Below are positions 11,421 through 22,114 of a stretch of DNA of 64,000 nt, piece by piece. The number at the start of each line of letters is the position of its first letter. The first letter of the stretch is position 1. The stretch is from Impatiens glandulifera (taxonomy: Eukaryota; Streptophyta; Magnoliopsida; Ericales; Balsaminaceae), in assembly GCF_907164915.1 (NCBI RefSeq), contig NC_061862.1, forward strand, positions 81,495,718-81,559,717, read 5' to 3'. Position numbers and translations under genes: made by a program. The notes beneath the pieces are model-generated. The model worked only from the letters and a program-made list of their open reading frames with translations. It did no database searches and was not told where the DNA came from.

Positions 11421-12438
11421 ATGTCAATTAAACCTCTAATAAATGAAGCAATAGCTATGATAGAAACAAAAATGGACATGTCATTAGATGAACAAACTAT
11501 TACAATCTCTGTCAATTCATTATCAATTTCACAGATTACTTATTTGGTGTTTTTTATATTATGTGTTCTTAGAGGATGTCATCAAAATGTCAAAATAAGG
11601 TCCACCTAAAGTTAAGAACCAACGAATTTTGGTTAATTATTTCTATGTAAACTTAAAAGGTTCGTTGTTGTCTTTAGCTACTTAATTTGTATTCTTATTC
11701 ATTTGCAGAATAGAAACCAAAAGACTTCAAATTAGACTCCTCAAGACAATTATTTGTAGGTTTAACAAATTTACTCGTGTTTGATGGTTTCTTTAAATAA
11801 TTGGTATGACATATTTGATATTTGTCACTATTCTGCATTTTGAAAGCCTTTTCATTTCATGGCAGGGAACTTCTGCCCAAAGGAGATCGAATTTTCAAGG
11901 TAACAAATTTCCTTAGGCAACTGAAACTGCTAGAAATGCAGTCATCACTTATATGCTTGTACGTGGTAGAGCCTATAATAGAAGTAGAGTTGTTAATAAT
12001 AATACGAATAAGTCAAGGTATTATTGACTCATATATTCATTCATGTTATGTTTACAATCCTTTTGTTATTTCTCTGTTTTCATATTTGGAGTTTTACTAG
12101 TTCAGAAGAACATTGGAAATGGAAGCTTCTCGGTGAAGGTTTGTCTCACTGTTGTAAACTAGAGAATTAAAATTAAGTTGTAATTTCCATGTAATCATTC
12201 GTTAGATTTATTTTTTCTTGTTTATATATATTACAACAGTAACCACTGAAGGCAGAAGTGAATGTATTTTGGAAAGTAGAGGCCTCAAACACTATATTCA
12301 CGGTTTGCAAACATGAAGGAGGAGAGGATGATGAAGGCTTTGGAGAAGCAGGATAACAGTAATAATAGAGGAAGAAGAAATGGTGAATTTGAACAAAAAC
12401 AGTAGTGGGGTGGAAGAAGAGGTTGGGGCAGTTACTGA
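11421..12438 (+). pseudogene. Captured UAP56-interacting export factor-like gene, decayed
   Basis: Several short exons read in order on the plus strand. Exon at 11421 gives MSIKPLINEAIAMIETKMDM followed by SLDE; the segment at 11571 gives DVIKMSK. Joined across an intron-like gap, these make MDMSLDEDVIKMSK, which fits the UAP56-binding motif of mRNA-export adaptors. Next come NRNQKTSN (about 11710), AQRRSNFQGNKFP (about 11873), RGRAYNRSRVVNNN (about 11965), RRTLEMEASR (about 12106) and RPQTLYSRFANMKEERM (about 12277), ending WGGRRGWGSY and TGA at 12436. This order matches plant UIEF/UIF-like proteins as I remember them. In-frame stops (about 11595, 11730, 11912, 12272, 12403) and a lost donor near 11490 make it a pseudogene. 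Retained introns argue for DNA-level capture by MULE-A. Protein name is moderately sure. Confidence 0.55.
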
Positions 12439-14194
12439 TCAGTTTTTTCTTATAGATGAATGGTTGTACATCATTTTGTTGATAGCAACAAACAAGACAA
12501 CAGTGAAGCAAATGCCTGGTTTATTTTATTTTTTGTTTTAGAAAAATATGTCTTAGAAGAATTCCAGTTCGCTTTGATGAATAAAGAAACATGTCTTTTA
12601 CTGTTTAATTGCAAATCCGTTTATATTTTAGTTTTTGGGTCTAATTCTTTCTTTTTCATTGTATAACCAAAACAAGAGAATTCTTACATTTCGATCACAA
12701 TCATAACCTTGTCGGACATGTGAGAATTCTTCTTCTTCTTCTTCATATTTAATTCAGGAACTCATAATGTTGTTGTTGTCTATTTAACCAAGTAAATGCA
12801 TGTATGCTATTGAAAGAAGTCAAACAAGTGGAGCTGATGGAGGAGTGGGTGAAGAGTTCTTGCAATAATGTATTCGAAGAAGCATTGGGGAACATCTATG
12901 AAACAAATGGAACATTCAATTCAATAATAAGTTTATGAACTTTTGAGGAGCATCAAGAGCTGACGGATACCCTTGTTTGTGTTTATTTTCATTCTAGTCT
13001 GTGTCTCTTTTCGGTCTCCTCAGGCACTGAGAGATCTAGATGAGATTTCAATAAGACGTTAATTTGAATGATTTTGTGATTGATGAGATTATTAGTTTAT
13101 TCTTCTTGTGTATTCATTCAAGCGTTTCACAATGTTCTATAAAAAGTCACTAATTGAGCTTCTTATAGACAAAATGTTTTTTTTTAAAAACACATTTCCA
13201 TGTTGGCAATTCTACAATTATGCTAAAAGATTGCATTTTTCAATTTACAAAATGAAAAAGGGTCTAATATAAGGAAGGCTACGACTGCAATCTTCAACCA
13301 TATTAAGGCAACTGACCGCAAACTGCAGCTAAAATCAGACTACTAGTACACTTGCACCTATACCAGAAAGTCTGTGGCCTGCACAATACCAGCAAATGCA
13401 CGACCTACAAACCGCACAAGAACTAGTAATTGCATCTGCACAGTCTCACAAAATACAATAATAGGCGCTTCCACAAGAAGATGAAGAATCAACACCTTCA
13501 ACCGACCACAAACAGTAGGAATGAACTACGAGTACACCAGCAAGGCCTATGACCTGCACAATACACAGTAGCCGCACAACCTGTAACCTGCAGCAAACAA
13601 CATACATCAGGGATGAACTACGCCTGCACCTATTCAACGAGGGACTGATCCAACACTTGCACCAAGACACCAATACTTGAAACGCAACTCGATCAGCTGC
13701 AACAAACGAGATCTGCGTCTTTAGGAAGGGTAGTCGGACTACTGACCTGCACCCTAAAGATTTGTACCTGCACCTACACAATACCAAAGGATTAGACCAC
13801 ACATGCACCAGGACAAGACAAAGACTATCACAGCAAACTACATGAGGCAGGGTGTAGGAGGATTTTCTCCGATGTGTCGAACGTGTCAGATGTGCTGGTC
13901 GTGCCGAATGTGCTAGACATTCTGACGATCTTTACTCCGATCACATTTCCCATAACTAACTACCAAATCAATTGAATTGTGCGACTGTGCTGACTGTGTC
14001 TAACGTGCCGAATGTGCTAGACATACAAACGATCTTGATTCCGATGCGATTCTTGTTGAATATGAGAATGTGCACGTTCTTTAAATTGTGGCCACAAGGG
14101 GGTTGATTACATAGCTTGATCATCATTGTAAACTGCTTCATACGACACAAAAGTCCTATCCTAATTAGATGACTTAGTCAACACAAACCCAAAT
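12439..14194. other. MULE-A interior, unrecognised, with internal repeats
   Basis: Bases 12786-12950 hold an open stretch on the plus strand (VELMEEWVKSSCNNVFEEAL) without a family I recognise. From 13280 to 13850 the DNA is built of degenerate words such as GACCTGCAC and CACAATACC, giving long low-complexity frames on the minus strand. A segment containing CGTGCCGAATGTGCTAGACAT occurs twice, at about 13900 and 14006. Nothing else is supported. Confidence 0.4.
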
Positions 14195-14760
14195 TCAATA
14201 AAGTTTAGTGTATTGAGTTTTTTTGGTTTGCATATTTTGACAGAATTGTTGTAACATACCACTAAAGGAGCATTTTTTTCCAGCAAATAACCGAAAACAT
14301 CCATATAAAATAACTAACCATAAGGTACTCATGCATGGTTGAATTAACAGATACAACTCCGTTTTTACCTCTAGCTTCAACAACCATGTTACACAAGGCC
14401 ATCATCTCTTCCATCTTTGCAAGAACAAAAAAATAAAAGTATTAGGTTACCAATGAACGAAATTTGTATACTCCAATCTCGTGAAAATTGTTTGATCAAC
14501 TTACAGTTAGACTTTCAACTGTAGATTGAACGAATTCATTTGCTTTAAATGTTGCTCCTGTCATAGATATTTCACCAACCAATAATTTGCACAAGCAGAA
14601 ACAAAACAAGTTTATGAGTTATCCCTTAATAACTCCATTGGAAAAAATTAGGTAATCAAAATATAGGACAACATTAACCTGTAAAATCAAATCTATTTCC
14701 ATCAAATAATCCAATATTTTACAGTCCAATACAAATTTGAGTGTTGGTGGAACCTGAAAT
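14195..14760 (-). pseudogene. Unrecognised captured gene fragment, minus strand
   Basis: Three exon-like pieces with plausible splice signals read on the minus strand: about 14756-14690 (PPTLKFVLDCKILDYLMEID), about 14580-14510 (TGATFKANEFVQSTVESLT, followed by GTAAGTT), and about 14420-14290 (MEEMMALCNMVVEARGKNG and onward, preceded by a T-rich tract and AAG). I do not recognise the protein. It lies between the TIR-like copy at 14880 and the repeat zone, so it is probably a second captured fragment. Confidence 0.3.
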
Positions 14761-14879
14761 TAAGATGTAGACGATCAATTAGCAATTATAAATTATAACT
14801 ACTTGACACAAAAAAATGAGAAAAACATTATTACACTTAGCTGAAATCGCACTTGGCTATTCAAACGAACATACCGAAA

Positions 14880-14997
14880 TCCGTTTTATATTGTAAACAA
14901 ATTTGTAGAAAGAAAACAAAAACCTGACGGATAATTTGTATCGGAGAAATCGTAGATATCCAACAGCAATTAGCTACACGCTTCAAGGGATCCAAGG
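14880..14997. repeat. Third partial copy of the MULE-A inner TIR
   Basis: This segment (GAAAACAAAAACCTGACGGA ... ATTAGCTACACGCTTCAAGG) resembles 16640-16740 in the same orientation and 10330-10450 in inverted orientation. It suggests that an inner TIR segment was duplicated, or that two related elements are fused. Confidence 0.5.
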
Positions 14998-15087
14998 CAG
15001 TGGCGGACCTACAAGGGGGGCCTTGGGGGGCCCGGGCCTCCCCCAACCTTAAGATAAATTATTTTTTATATATATATTTGACAAGTA

Positions 15088-15165
15088 TCTCTTAGTCCAG
15101 TTGGTTTGGTAACTGAACTCTGTAGATGAGGTCAGGTGATCAAACCCTGGCCTCACCTTTAATTT
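15088..15165 (+). other. tRNA-like (SINE-like) segment inside hAT-2
   Basis: TTAGTCCAGTTGGTTTGG at about 15091 resembles a Pol III A box and GGTGATCAAACCC about 45 bases downstream a degraded B box. This looks like a tRNA-derived SINE head. No cloverleaf is intact, so it is not a tRNA gene. Confidence 0.35.
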
Positions 15166-15692
15166 ATTTTAACATATAATAATAATTTTAAAAATTTATA
15201 AGAAAATATAAATTAAAATAGTTAGGCTTAAATCTATTAAATTAGATTTTCATATTTTTTTTATATAGTTAATTTTTTATGAATTTGTTTTTGTGTTGCA
15301 TTTGATGAAAAATTTATTGGGAATTACAAGTGAGTTGTCACTTTGCCTACAAAGAGGAGAGCAAAATATAGTTCAAGCCATGTCATTGATTTCGAGTTCG
15401 AAAAATCAATTATAAAAATTTAGAGAAGATGGATGACATGATATTTTGGACCAAGTTAACAGTTTTTGTCAATTACATTCGATCTTAATATTTGATATGA
15501 ATAAGCATATGATAATTGATAGCAATGATAGGCGGAGAAGAAAAGGGGAACTCATCACTAATCTTCATCATATCGTGTGGAAATCTTTTGTCAGGTATAA
15601 TAAAAATTATTTCTTATCTATTAATAGTTATTATTTATTAATAGTAATTATTTATTATTTAATGTTAGGTTGTTGACTTGATTATGCAATAA

Positions 15693-16150
15693 ATGAATAA
15701 TCGTTTTTCAGAATTTAATACAGAATTATTTGGCTGCATATCATGTCTTCCTCCCAGAAATTCATTCTCCCAATTTGATATTCGTAAACTCATTCGTCTT
15801 GCCAAACTTTATCCCAAAAATTTCATCGGTAGTGATTATTTATTTTTGGAACAACAACTTCGGGCTTACTTATTTAATTTGCGGGATGATCCTCAATTTT
15901 CTTAAATTGAAGACTTGGGAATTCTTGCTCAAAAATTGATTGCAACAGAAAAACATATAGTCTTTCCATTGGTTTATCGATTGATAGAGTTGGTTTTAGT
16001 TTTATCAGTTGCAACTGTATCCGTTGAAAGAGTTTTTTTCTGCAATGAAGACCGTGAAGACTGATTTGCGTAATCGAAATCGGGGATGAATAGATGAATG
16101 ATAGTTTAGTTTTATATGTTGAGAAATATATTTTCTCAACAATTAAAAAT
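15693..16150 (+). pseudogene. C-terminal remnant of hAT transposase (hAT dimerisation domain)
   Basis: The plus-strand frame from 15693 (MNNRFSEFNTELFGCISCLP...) is the C-terminal part of the DUF4371/TTF-type hAT transposases, including the dimerisation core (PLVYRLIELVLVLSVATVS, then VERVF). TAA at 15903-15905 breaks the frame. An extra T in the T-run near 16030 shifts it, after which FSAMKT...LRNR continues in the next frame. The catalytic region is deleted. The fragment at about 15446-15600 (MDQVNSFCQL...) may be an upstream piece of the same gene. Confidence 0.8.
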
Positions 16151-16919
16151 GAGCCAAATATTGTAATATTTTCAACAAATAGAATCTCGTAAAATAAATT
16201 TGTCTTCTTTTGAACCGACTCATGAACAAGAATAATTTAGTGATTGTGTTTATTAGTATTTTGTAATTGTGTTTGTTAGTATTTTTATGTAATTATCGAG
16301 TAAAATTTTAATTAGAAAATGTATTTAATTGATCACAAAAAAATGCTACGTTACTATATATTTGGCCCCCCCGAGAAAACATTTCTGGGTCCGCCACTGA
16401 TCCAAGGGTCCAAATATATTATTATTCGTTATCCGTAGTAATAATGTTGATGAATAATGAATGATATGAAGTATTTTTATCGCAATATTTGTTAAATAAA
16501 GTCGACATTGTACCTGTTAAGAAATACGTAAAGATCATTTAGGGTTTAACCTGATTAACAGACAGCTTCATCCAAACACTTTGAGAAGACGATTAAAATA
16601 AAAAAACAAAAGATGAACACTCTCTTGCAGATCTGGTTAACCCTGATCTACAAAAAGAAGACAAAAACTCGACGGACGATTTCTAATAGAGAAATTGCAT
16701 ATGCACAACAACAAATCGCTACACATTTTAAGGATCCAATGTTGCATTAACATCATCCCAATACCACAAAGAACATTCGACGCCACCCCCATCAAATTCC
16801 ATTTTTGCGAGAAGATTGTAGTGGAGAAGATTCGTGCTAGGGTTTGAAAATCGATGAGAGAGAAAGTAATAATGGGAGTGTAGCATAAAATTTCTATTTA
16901 TTTAAATTATTTATTATTT

Positions 16920-17190
16920 TAGTGTTATAAATAGAAATGAAGCAAGCATCACTAGGTAGCGTTTGTTTCACTCTTATTAGCTATGTAAATAGAAATGAAG
17001 CAAGCATCACTAGGTAGTGTTTATTTCACTCATATGCGCGCTGTAAAAACGTAGTGAAGAAAAAACTTCATTACGTAGCGTTTGTTTCACTCTTCACTAG
17101 GTAGCGCTTATTTCACTCATATAAACCCTATAAATACCTAGTGAAGTTTGCTTCACTGGTTAGCGCTTGTTTCACCCTTTTTAATTATTT
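16920..17190. repeat. MULE-A right subterminal repeat cluster
   Basis: Repeated units with GAAGCAAGCATCACTAGGTAG, TGTTTCACTC and TATGTAAATA form the inverted counterpart of the 9860-10150 cluster. A further diverged patch at 17826-17960 (AAACAAGCTTCG, GAAGCGAATGAAGC) belongs to the outer TIR and matches 4900-5000 inverted. Confidence 0.7.
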
Positions 17191-17560
17191 AGTATAAGAC
17201 ATAAATGTTTTTATAGTTTTACATTAATGTGTTAATATATAATTATATAAATTATAAAATAATTAAAACAAATTAATTTAAATATCTTACATATAAATTT
17301 AAAGATATGTTGTTATATATATATATTTATATTTAATATATAATTATATATATAATGAAATGATTTTTATAAATTAATTTAAATATATTACAAATAAATA
17401 TATAATTATATAAATTATAAAATAATTAGTATGTTATATCACAAATAAAATAATTAATAATTAATAAAAAAATAATTTAATTATCTCACAAAGTAATTAT
17501 GTTTTTATATTTGTATATATATAATTATATAAATTATAACAAAAATAATACAAATTAATT

Positions 17561-17714
17561 TAAGAGAAATGATTAGGTGAGAGAATTTGGTGAGGAAATA
17601 ACTTGACATAATCTTATTCGCTGAAAAAATCAAATAATTTCTCTCTTTTCTCACTTTTACATTTTTCAAACAAAGTCATTCCCTCACTAAATTCTCTCTC
17701 TATCACTCCTCTTA
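17561..17714. mobile_element. Small MITE (154 bp) in MULE-A right arm
   Basis: Inverted ends TAAGAG..ATGAT....GAGAGAATTTGGTGAGG (17561) and its near-complement ending CCTCTTA (17714) extend about 38 bases. The motif TTAA occurs at both edges (17560-17563 and 17712-17715). It is absent from the corresponding left-arm sequence, so it inserted after MULE-A formed. Confidence 0.7.
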
Positions 17715-18102
17715 ATTTAAATACATCATAAATAAAATTATAAATATGTTTTTATATTATAATTATATTAAATATATAATTATATAGAATATAAAATAAT
17801 TAATGTGTTTTATTTACGGAGTCAAATGAAACAAGCTTCGTTAAACAACGCCTCGCTTCATTCAATTTTACATTGGAAAACCCATGTAAAATGGAGTTGT
17901 GCTTCTCAGCCCGTGATTGTAAAACGGAGTGAAGCGAATGAAGCTTCACTCATTTGCTTCTCATGAACCCGGAAATAAATCCGGGTTCGAATATCTCTCT
18001 TCATTTCAACTCAAAGATTGATTTAATAATAAAATAATGATGCTACATTATGATTGGTTCGAATAGGAGAATAGAGGATTTGGTAGCAGAAGATCTTATT
18101 TG

Positions 18103-18200
18103 AAAAAAAGGATCCGATGACTTCTTAAGAATTGAACGAGGAGCCGTATGATGTGAAAAATCTCATGTACGATTCTGTAGAGTTTTACCCCTATTGTTGT
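18103..18200 (+). other. Organellar group II intron domain V-like fragment
   Basis: GAGCCGTATGATGTGAAAAA followed by TCTCATGTACGATTC (18141-18176) closely follows the conserved domain V hairpin of plant organellar group II introns, with a few changes. The flanks (GGATCCGATGACTTCTTAAG upstream, CTGTAGAG downstream) also look organellar, probably plastid. As it lies in transposon-rich nuclear DNA, a small nuclear insertion of organelle DNA is the simplest reading. The source intron is not identified. Confidence 0.55.
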
Positions 18201-19158
18201 TTATTATTAGCTATATTTCTCTTAAATTTCTATCATTCATAATGTTTGTTTCAACTCTATTTATTTCCTTTCAAATAAATTAATTAATATTCTAACAAAC
18301 AACGAATGTAATAAATTAATAATATTGAATTGAATATTTTGTTTTATTAAAAAAAAATGTTGAAAGCTAGCTCTCACTTCTTTATGGGACGATTCCACAA
18401 CCATTGCCTTTACGAGATTTATGCTTATGCTTATTATTGAAAAAATGTACTTCTCTACCTTGCATTATGAATTCATATTTAAAACTGCCCAAAGAAATTT
18501 GGAAGACATTTTTTAGACTTTAATTCACATGAAAATAATATTATAATCCATTAATTAAGGAGTTTATTATCAAACATTTCTAGACATTAAATTGTTCCAT
18601 TTTCACTATGATCAAAATTGGATATATTCGGTTATAAAGTTGTTTAAAACTTGTTGGTGTATGTTATAATTAATCATAAACTAGAAGATAAATCATAACA
18701 AATGGTTGGACTAGTAGGTAGGTAATTGGAGAATAAGATGATTATTGGAAACGAATTACAATTGATTCAACAACTCTTAAAGATTTTGGCAAAAATTCTT
18801 GCTCTAAAATTGATGACCATATGCAACCGCCTCTAGATTCGTACAAGCACTATAGTTTTTGGATATATGTAATTAAGTAAAATAATTAAAGTTTTTATAT
18901 CAATAATAAGAGCCTGTTGGAAGGACAAGACGAATAATTGCAAAACTAGACAAATAGAAAGACAAGAAAACAAATTAAAATAACAAGACTACAAGTAGAA
19001 ACGTGTAAACTTCAAATTTCCCAATTCATGTGGAAGATAATTAAGGAGATAAAAATAAAAGTTTCTGAATTTCTCGATCCTTCTCTGAAACTCCTAAACT
19101 GGCCCTGGGCCCTCCGAATAATGAAACCTACAAATATTCCAACCTAGCTAGGAGGTTG
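18201..19158. other. AT-rich intergenic DNA
   Basis: No open frame of note and no recognisable repeat or RNA. Confidence 0.5.
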
Positions 19159-19166
19159 GTCATGTT

Positions 19167-19417
19167 CAGGGACGAATATACAGTGGCTCGGGTGGGCTGA
19201 AACTTGTGCCGATAATATTTTTTTTATGGTTAAAATATGATATTATCCCTTAATTATTAAAAAAATTCAATAGAATTCACTATTTTATTTATTTAATTAT
19301 TAAAAAATGGTAAAACTCACTTTTATTACCCGTTTTATTAAAAAAAATCATTTTTTACTTTAACCCACCCTAAAAAATTTTAAACCCACCCCACTACCGA
19401 ATTTGGGTCCGTCTCTA
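19167..19417. mobile_element. hAT-type MITE (251 bp)
   Basis: Ends CAGGGACG (19167) and complement of CGTCTCTA (19417) are imperfect TIRs with G/C-rich GGGTGGG subterminal sequence on both sides. An 8-bp duplication GTCATGTT flanks it (19159-19166 and 19418-19425). It is non-coding. Confidence 0.85.
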
Positions 19418-19425
19418 GTCATGTT

Positions 19426-20655
19426 CATGTTATTACTTCATAATCTGAAGCAAATATTTAATGGGAGATTCGGGATGTTTCACCTGCTCACATACTATCT
19501 ATGTAGATGTATATGGGCTATTTTTTTACCTCCTCATATTCTAACTTATTGTATTAACTTACTCTCAATTTGGTAATAATATGTTTCCATTTTTAGAAAA
19601 ATATAAAGTAAACAATCTCCTTTATCTTGTTGAAACCCAACTTGCCTTCAATTGTGTTTCTGTATACAATTTGATATATTTCTTAGGAGAGTCACTTTTG
19701 AACCAAACACATATGACAATTTTACTTTTTTTTAAGCAATAAATGATTTAATCGCCTATAAACTTACCCTTATTTTATGAAAACTAACTAAAAAGTAATT
19801 ATAAAAAACGTTGTAGCTAAATTTCATTAAGAATAAAACTTTATAAAGTGGTGGCAAAATATATATTAGTTGCAAAAGTTGTAGAAATAAGTGTTGAAAA
19901 AGTTTCTATAGTAACATTTGAAACTTTTAGGTGAAAATGGTGTTGTGGTTAAAAGTGTTCTTAAATAAAAATATGTTACCTTTTAATGAATTGTAAAAAC
20001 TAGCTCTTAAAAGTTTTTCTTTTTGTTAGTCTCAATCTTGCATTTTAATCTTTGGTTGTGTGAAGAGTACTCATGAGGGTTTAGAAATGGTTGAGGGCAC
20101 TATGCAATTTTATTTTATTTTCAAAATAAATAACATTTTTAAAATATAATATAAATTAAGATATATAATATTTTAGTATTAAATCTAATATCAATAAATT
20201 TGTTTAGTTAATTTGTTTTTTTTGTTTGAAAGCTTAGTGCTCTAGGTTAAGAGTTCAAACCTTTATTTAAACATTTTTTTTTTGTCACCTCGACCTCCCT
20301 CGCATATAATATATAAATCATGTTGAGCTAGTTTTAATATAAAAACATTTGTTATAGATTGAGTTTTTATTTTCTATTTCATGCTACTACCAATTAGTAG
20401 TTGGTATGATCCATAATTTAAATATGTGCTATTTTTTTGGGTGGGGGTTATATAGACCCAATTTATTGGATACACCTAGCTAGATCTTATCTTCATATGA
20501 TTAGTCGGTGCCTTTGGTGGTAACCAGTTAAAAGTGCCTCATATATAACATCATCATCATTTATCTTATTTATTATTGTTTTTCTTTATGGAATTTTTGG
20601 CTATTTGTATTTATTTATATTGACTATTTATGTATACAGTTGTTTCATAATCACG
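19426..20655. other. AT-rich intergenic DNA
   Basis: No gene is seen. A short tRNA-like scrap may occur at about 20235-20265 (TTAGTGCTCTAGGTTAAGAG, then TTCAAACC), too degraded to call. Confidence 0.4.
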
Positions 20656-20659
20656 TTCA

Positions 20660-20955
20660 GTATTGGCATTGAGAATTTGGGGCCAATACAAATTTAAGTT
20701 TTGAGGTCCTTTAAATAGTAAAAAAAAAATATTTTTTTAATTTTAATAATATAAAATGAGATATAAATAATGATATACTATAATATAATATGGAGGGAGA
20801 AAATAAAAAAAGAGATTAAAAAAATTAATTTTATAATATATATTTAATATTAAAGAAGAAAAAAAAAGAAAAATTAATATTAATAATATAATATTATTAA
20901 ATATTAAAAAAACTCTAAAAGTTGGGGCCTATGCAACTGCGTTACTCAGGTCCTG
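20660..20955. mobile_element. Degenerate hAT MITE, same family as 46948-47255
   Basis: GGGGCCAATACAAATTTAAG at the left, the AT-rich core with AATATTAATAATATAATATT, and GTTGGGGCCTATGCAA at the right all correspond in order to the intact MITE at 46948-47255. Terminal bases have decayed and no target duplication can be recognised. Confidence 0.6.
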
Positions 20956-21419
20956 ATCACATTATATTTATGTTTATAATAATTAACAAGGATATCATGC
21001 ATTTTGTTTTCATCTTGACTTATAATCCATTTAATAGCGAGCTAGGTTAGTAAAAATATATACATTACATTTAACTGCAATCTTTAAATGAGAATCACAT
21101 ATAAGAGTATCACAATATAGAAAATTAATCTCCTAATAGAATTTTTTTAATAAACTAATCTTTGTTGTTAGTTTTTACACCAGAGTTCTCGAAGAATCCA
21201 AACCTATTTATTAGTATGAAACTAAATAAATAAGAAAAATATATGATGCATGAATCTATTCAATTTTGGAGTCCTAATAGAAATCAATTTTGGGGTCCTA
21301 ATAGAAAATATATTATTCTCTTTATAGTTTGTACATGATAGTATATATATAATTAGTATTATAATATAATATAACCCGCCTTGTCCTTATACTGATAATT
21401 CAATTCATTAATAACATTA
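20956..21419. other. AT-rich intergenic DNA
   Basis: No gene is seen. The phrase TTTTGGGGTCCTAATAGAAA is present twice (about 21264 and 21288), a small local duplication. Confidence 0.45.
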
Positions 21420-22042
21420 TCTATATATATATATATATAATGATGCTTAATTTTAAAGTGTCCGGATTGCCGGGTCGAGAACTGTGGTTAATTTGGATAT
21501 TTATGTGAGTGTAAATGGATACTTGGGTCGGATTCTAGGTTGAACCGCCCAAAACTTAAAACGGTTAAAAATAAATTTAAAAATATTATTTGTACGTTTC
21601 GAACTTGCAACCTAACAAAAACAAGTTTAACCTTTTAACCAACTAAGCTAACAACACTTTTATATTTAAGATTCAACACCAAATTTGATGAACGCGAGAC
21701 ATTTTAATAATAAGAGTTCAAATTTTTAACTAACTAATTTATATATATAATGATGCTTAATTTTTAAAGTGTCCGGATTGCCGGGTCGAGAGCTGTGGTT
21801 AATTTGATATTTATGTGAGAGTAATTGGATACTTGGGTAGGATTGTGGGTTGACCCGTACATAAACTTAAAACGGTTAAAAATAAATTGAAAAATGTTAT
21901 TTTTAGGTTTCAAACTTGCAACCTAACAAAACAAGTACAACCCTTTAACCAACTAGGCTAACAACACTTTATATTTAAGATTCAACACCAAATTTGATGA
22001 ACGCGAGACATTTTAACAATAAAATTTCAAAATTTTAACTAA

Positions 22043-22114
<72 letters not shown>

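Larger units (their letters stand above)
14998..16399 (+). mobile_element. hAT-2: deleted hAT element (1,402 bp)
   Basis: It has perfect 12-bp TIRs, CAGTGGCGGACC at 14998 and its complement ending at 16399. A perfect 8-bp target duplication ATCCAAGG flanks it (14990-14997 and 16400-16407). G/C-rich subterminal sequence (GGGGGGCC / GGCCCCCC) lies just inside both ends. Only the 3' end of a transposase gene remains, so it is a non-autonomous deletion derivative. Confidence 0.93.
4748..18102. mobile_element. MULE-A: large Mutator-like element with ~1.5 kb TIRs
   Basis: The left end (CAGATAAGATCTTCT at 4748, then ACCAATCATAAT and AAATCAA) is the reverse complement of the right end at 18102. The inverted match can be followed inward, piece by piece, to about 10631 on the left and 16436 on the right. 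The left arm is split by a solo LTR (5140-6730) and a hAT (6963-9621); the right arm holds a MITE (17561-17714). Without these, both arms are about 1.5-1.6 kb. Long TIRs plus a captured host gene are typical of MULEs and Pack-MULEs. A 9-bp target duplication is not clear (GAAGAAAAA on the left, AAAAAAAGG on the right). No transposase is present, so the element is non-autonomous. Confidence 0.7.

Noticed and set aside
11822..12100. 92-codon plus-strand frame
   Set aside because: Runs in another frame across an intron and exon of the captured export-factor-like gene; the recognisable peptide is in the other frame.
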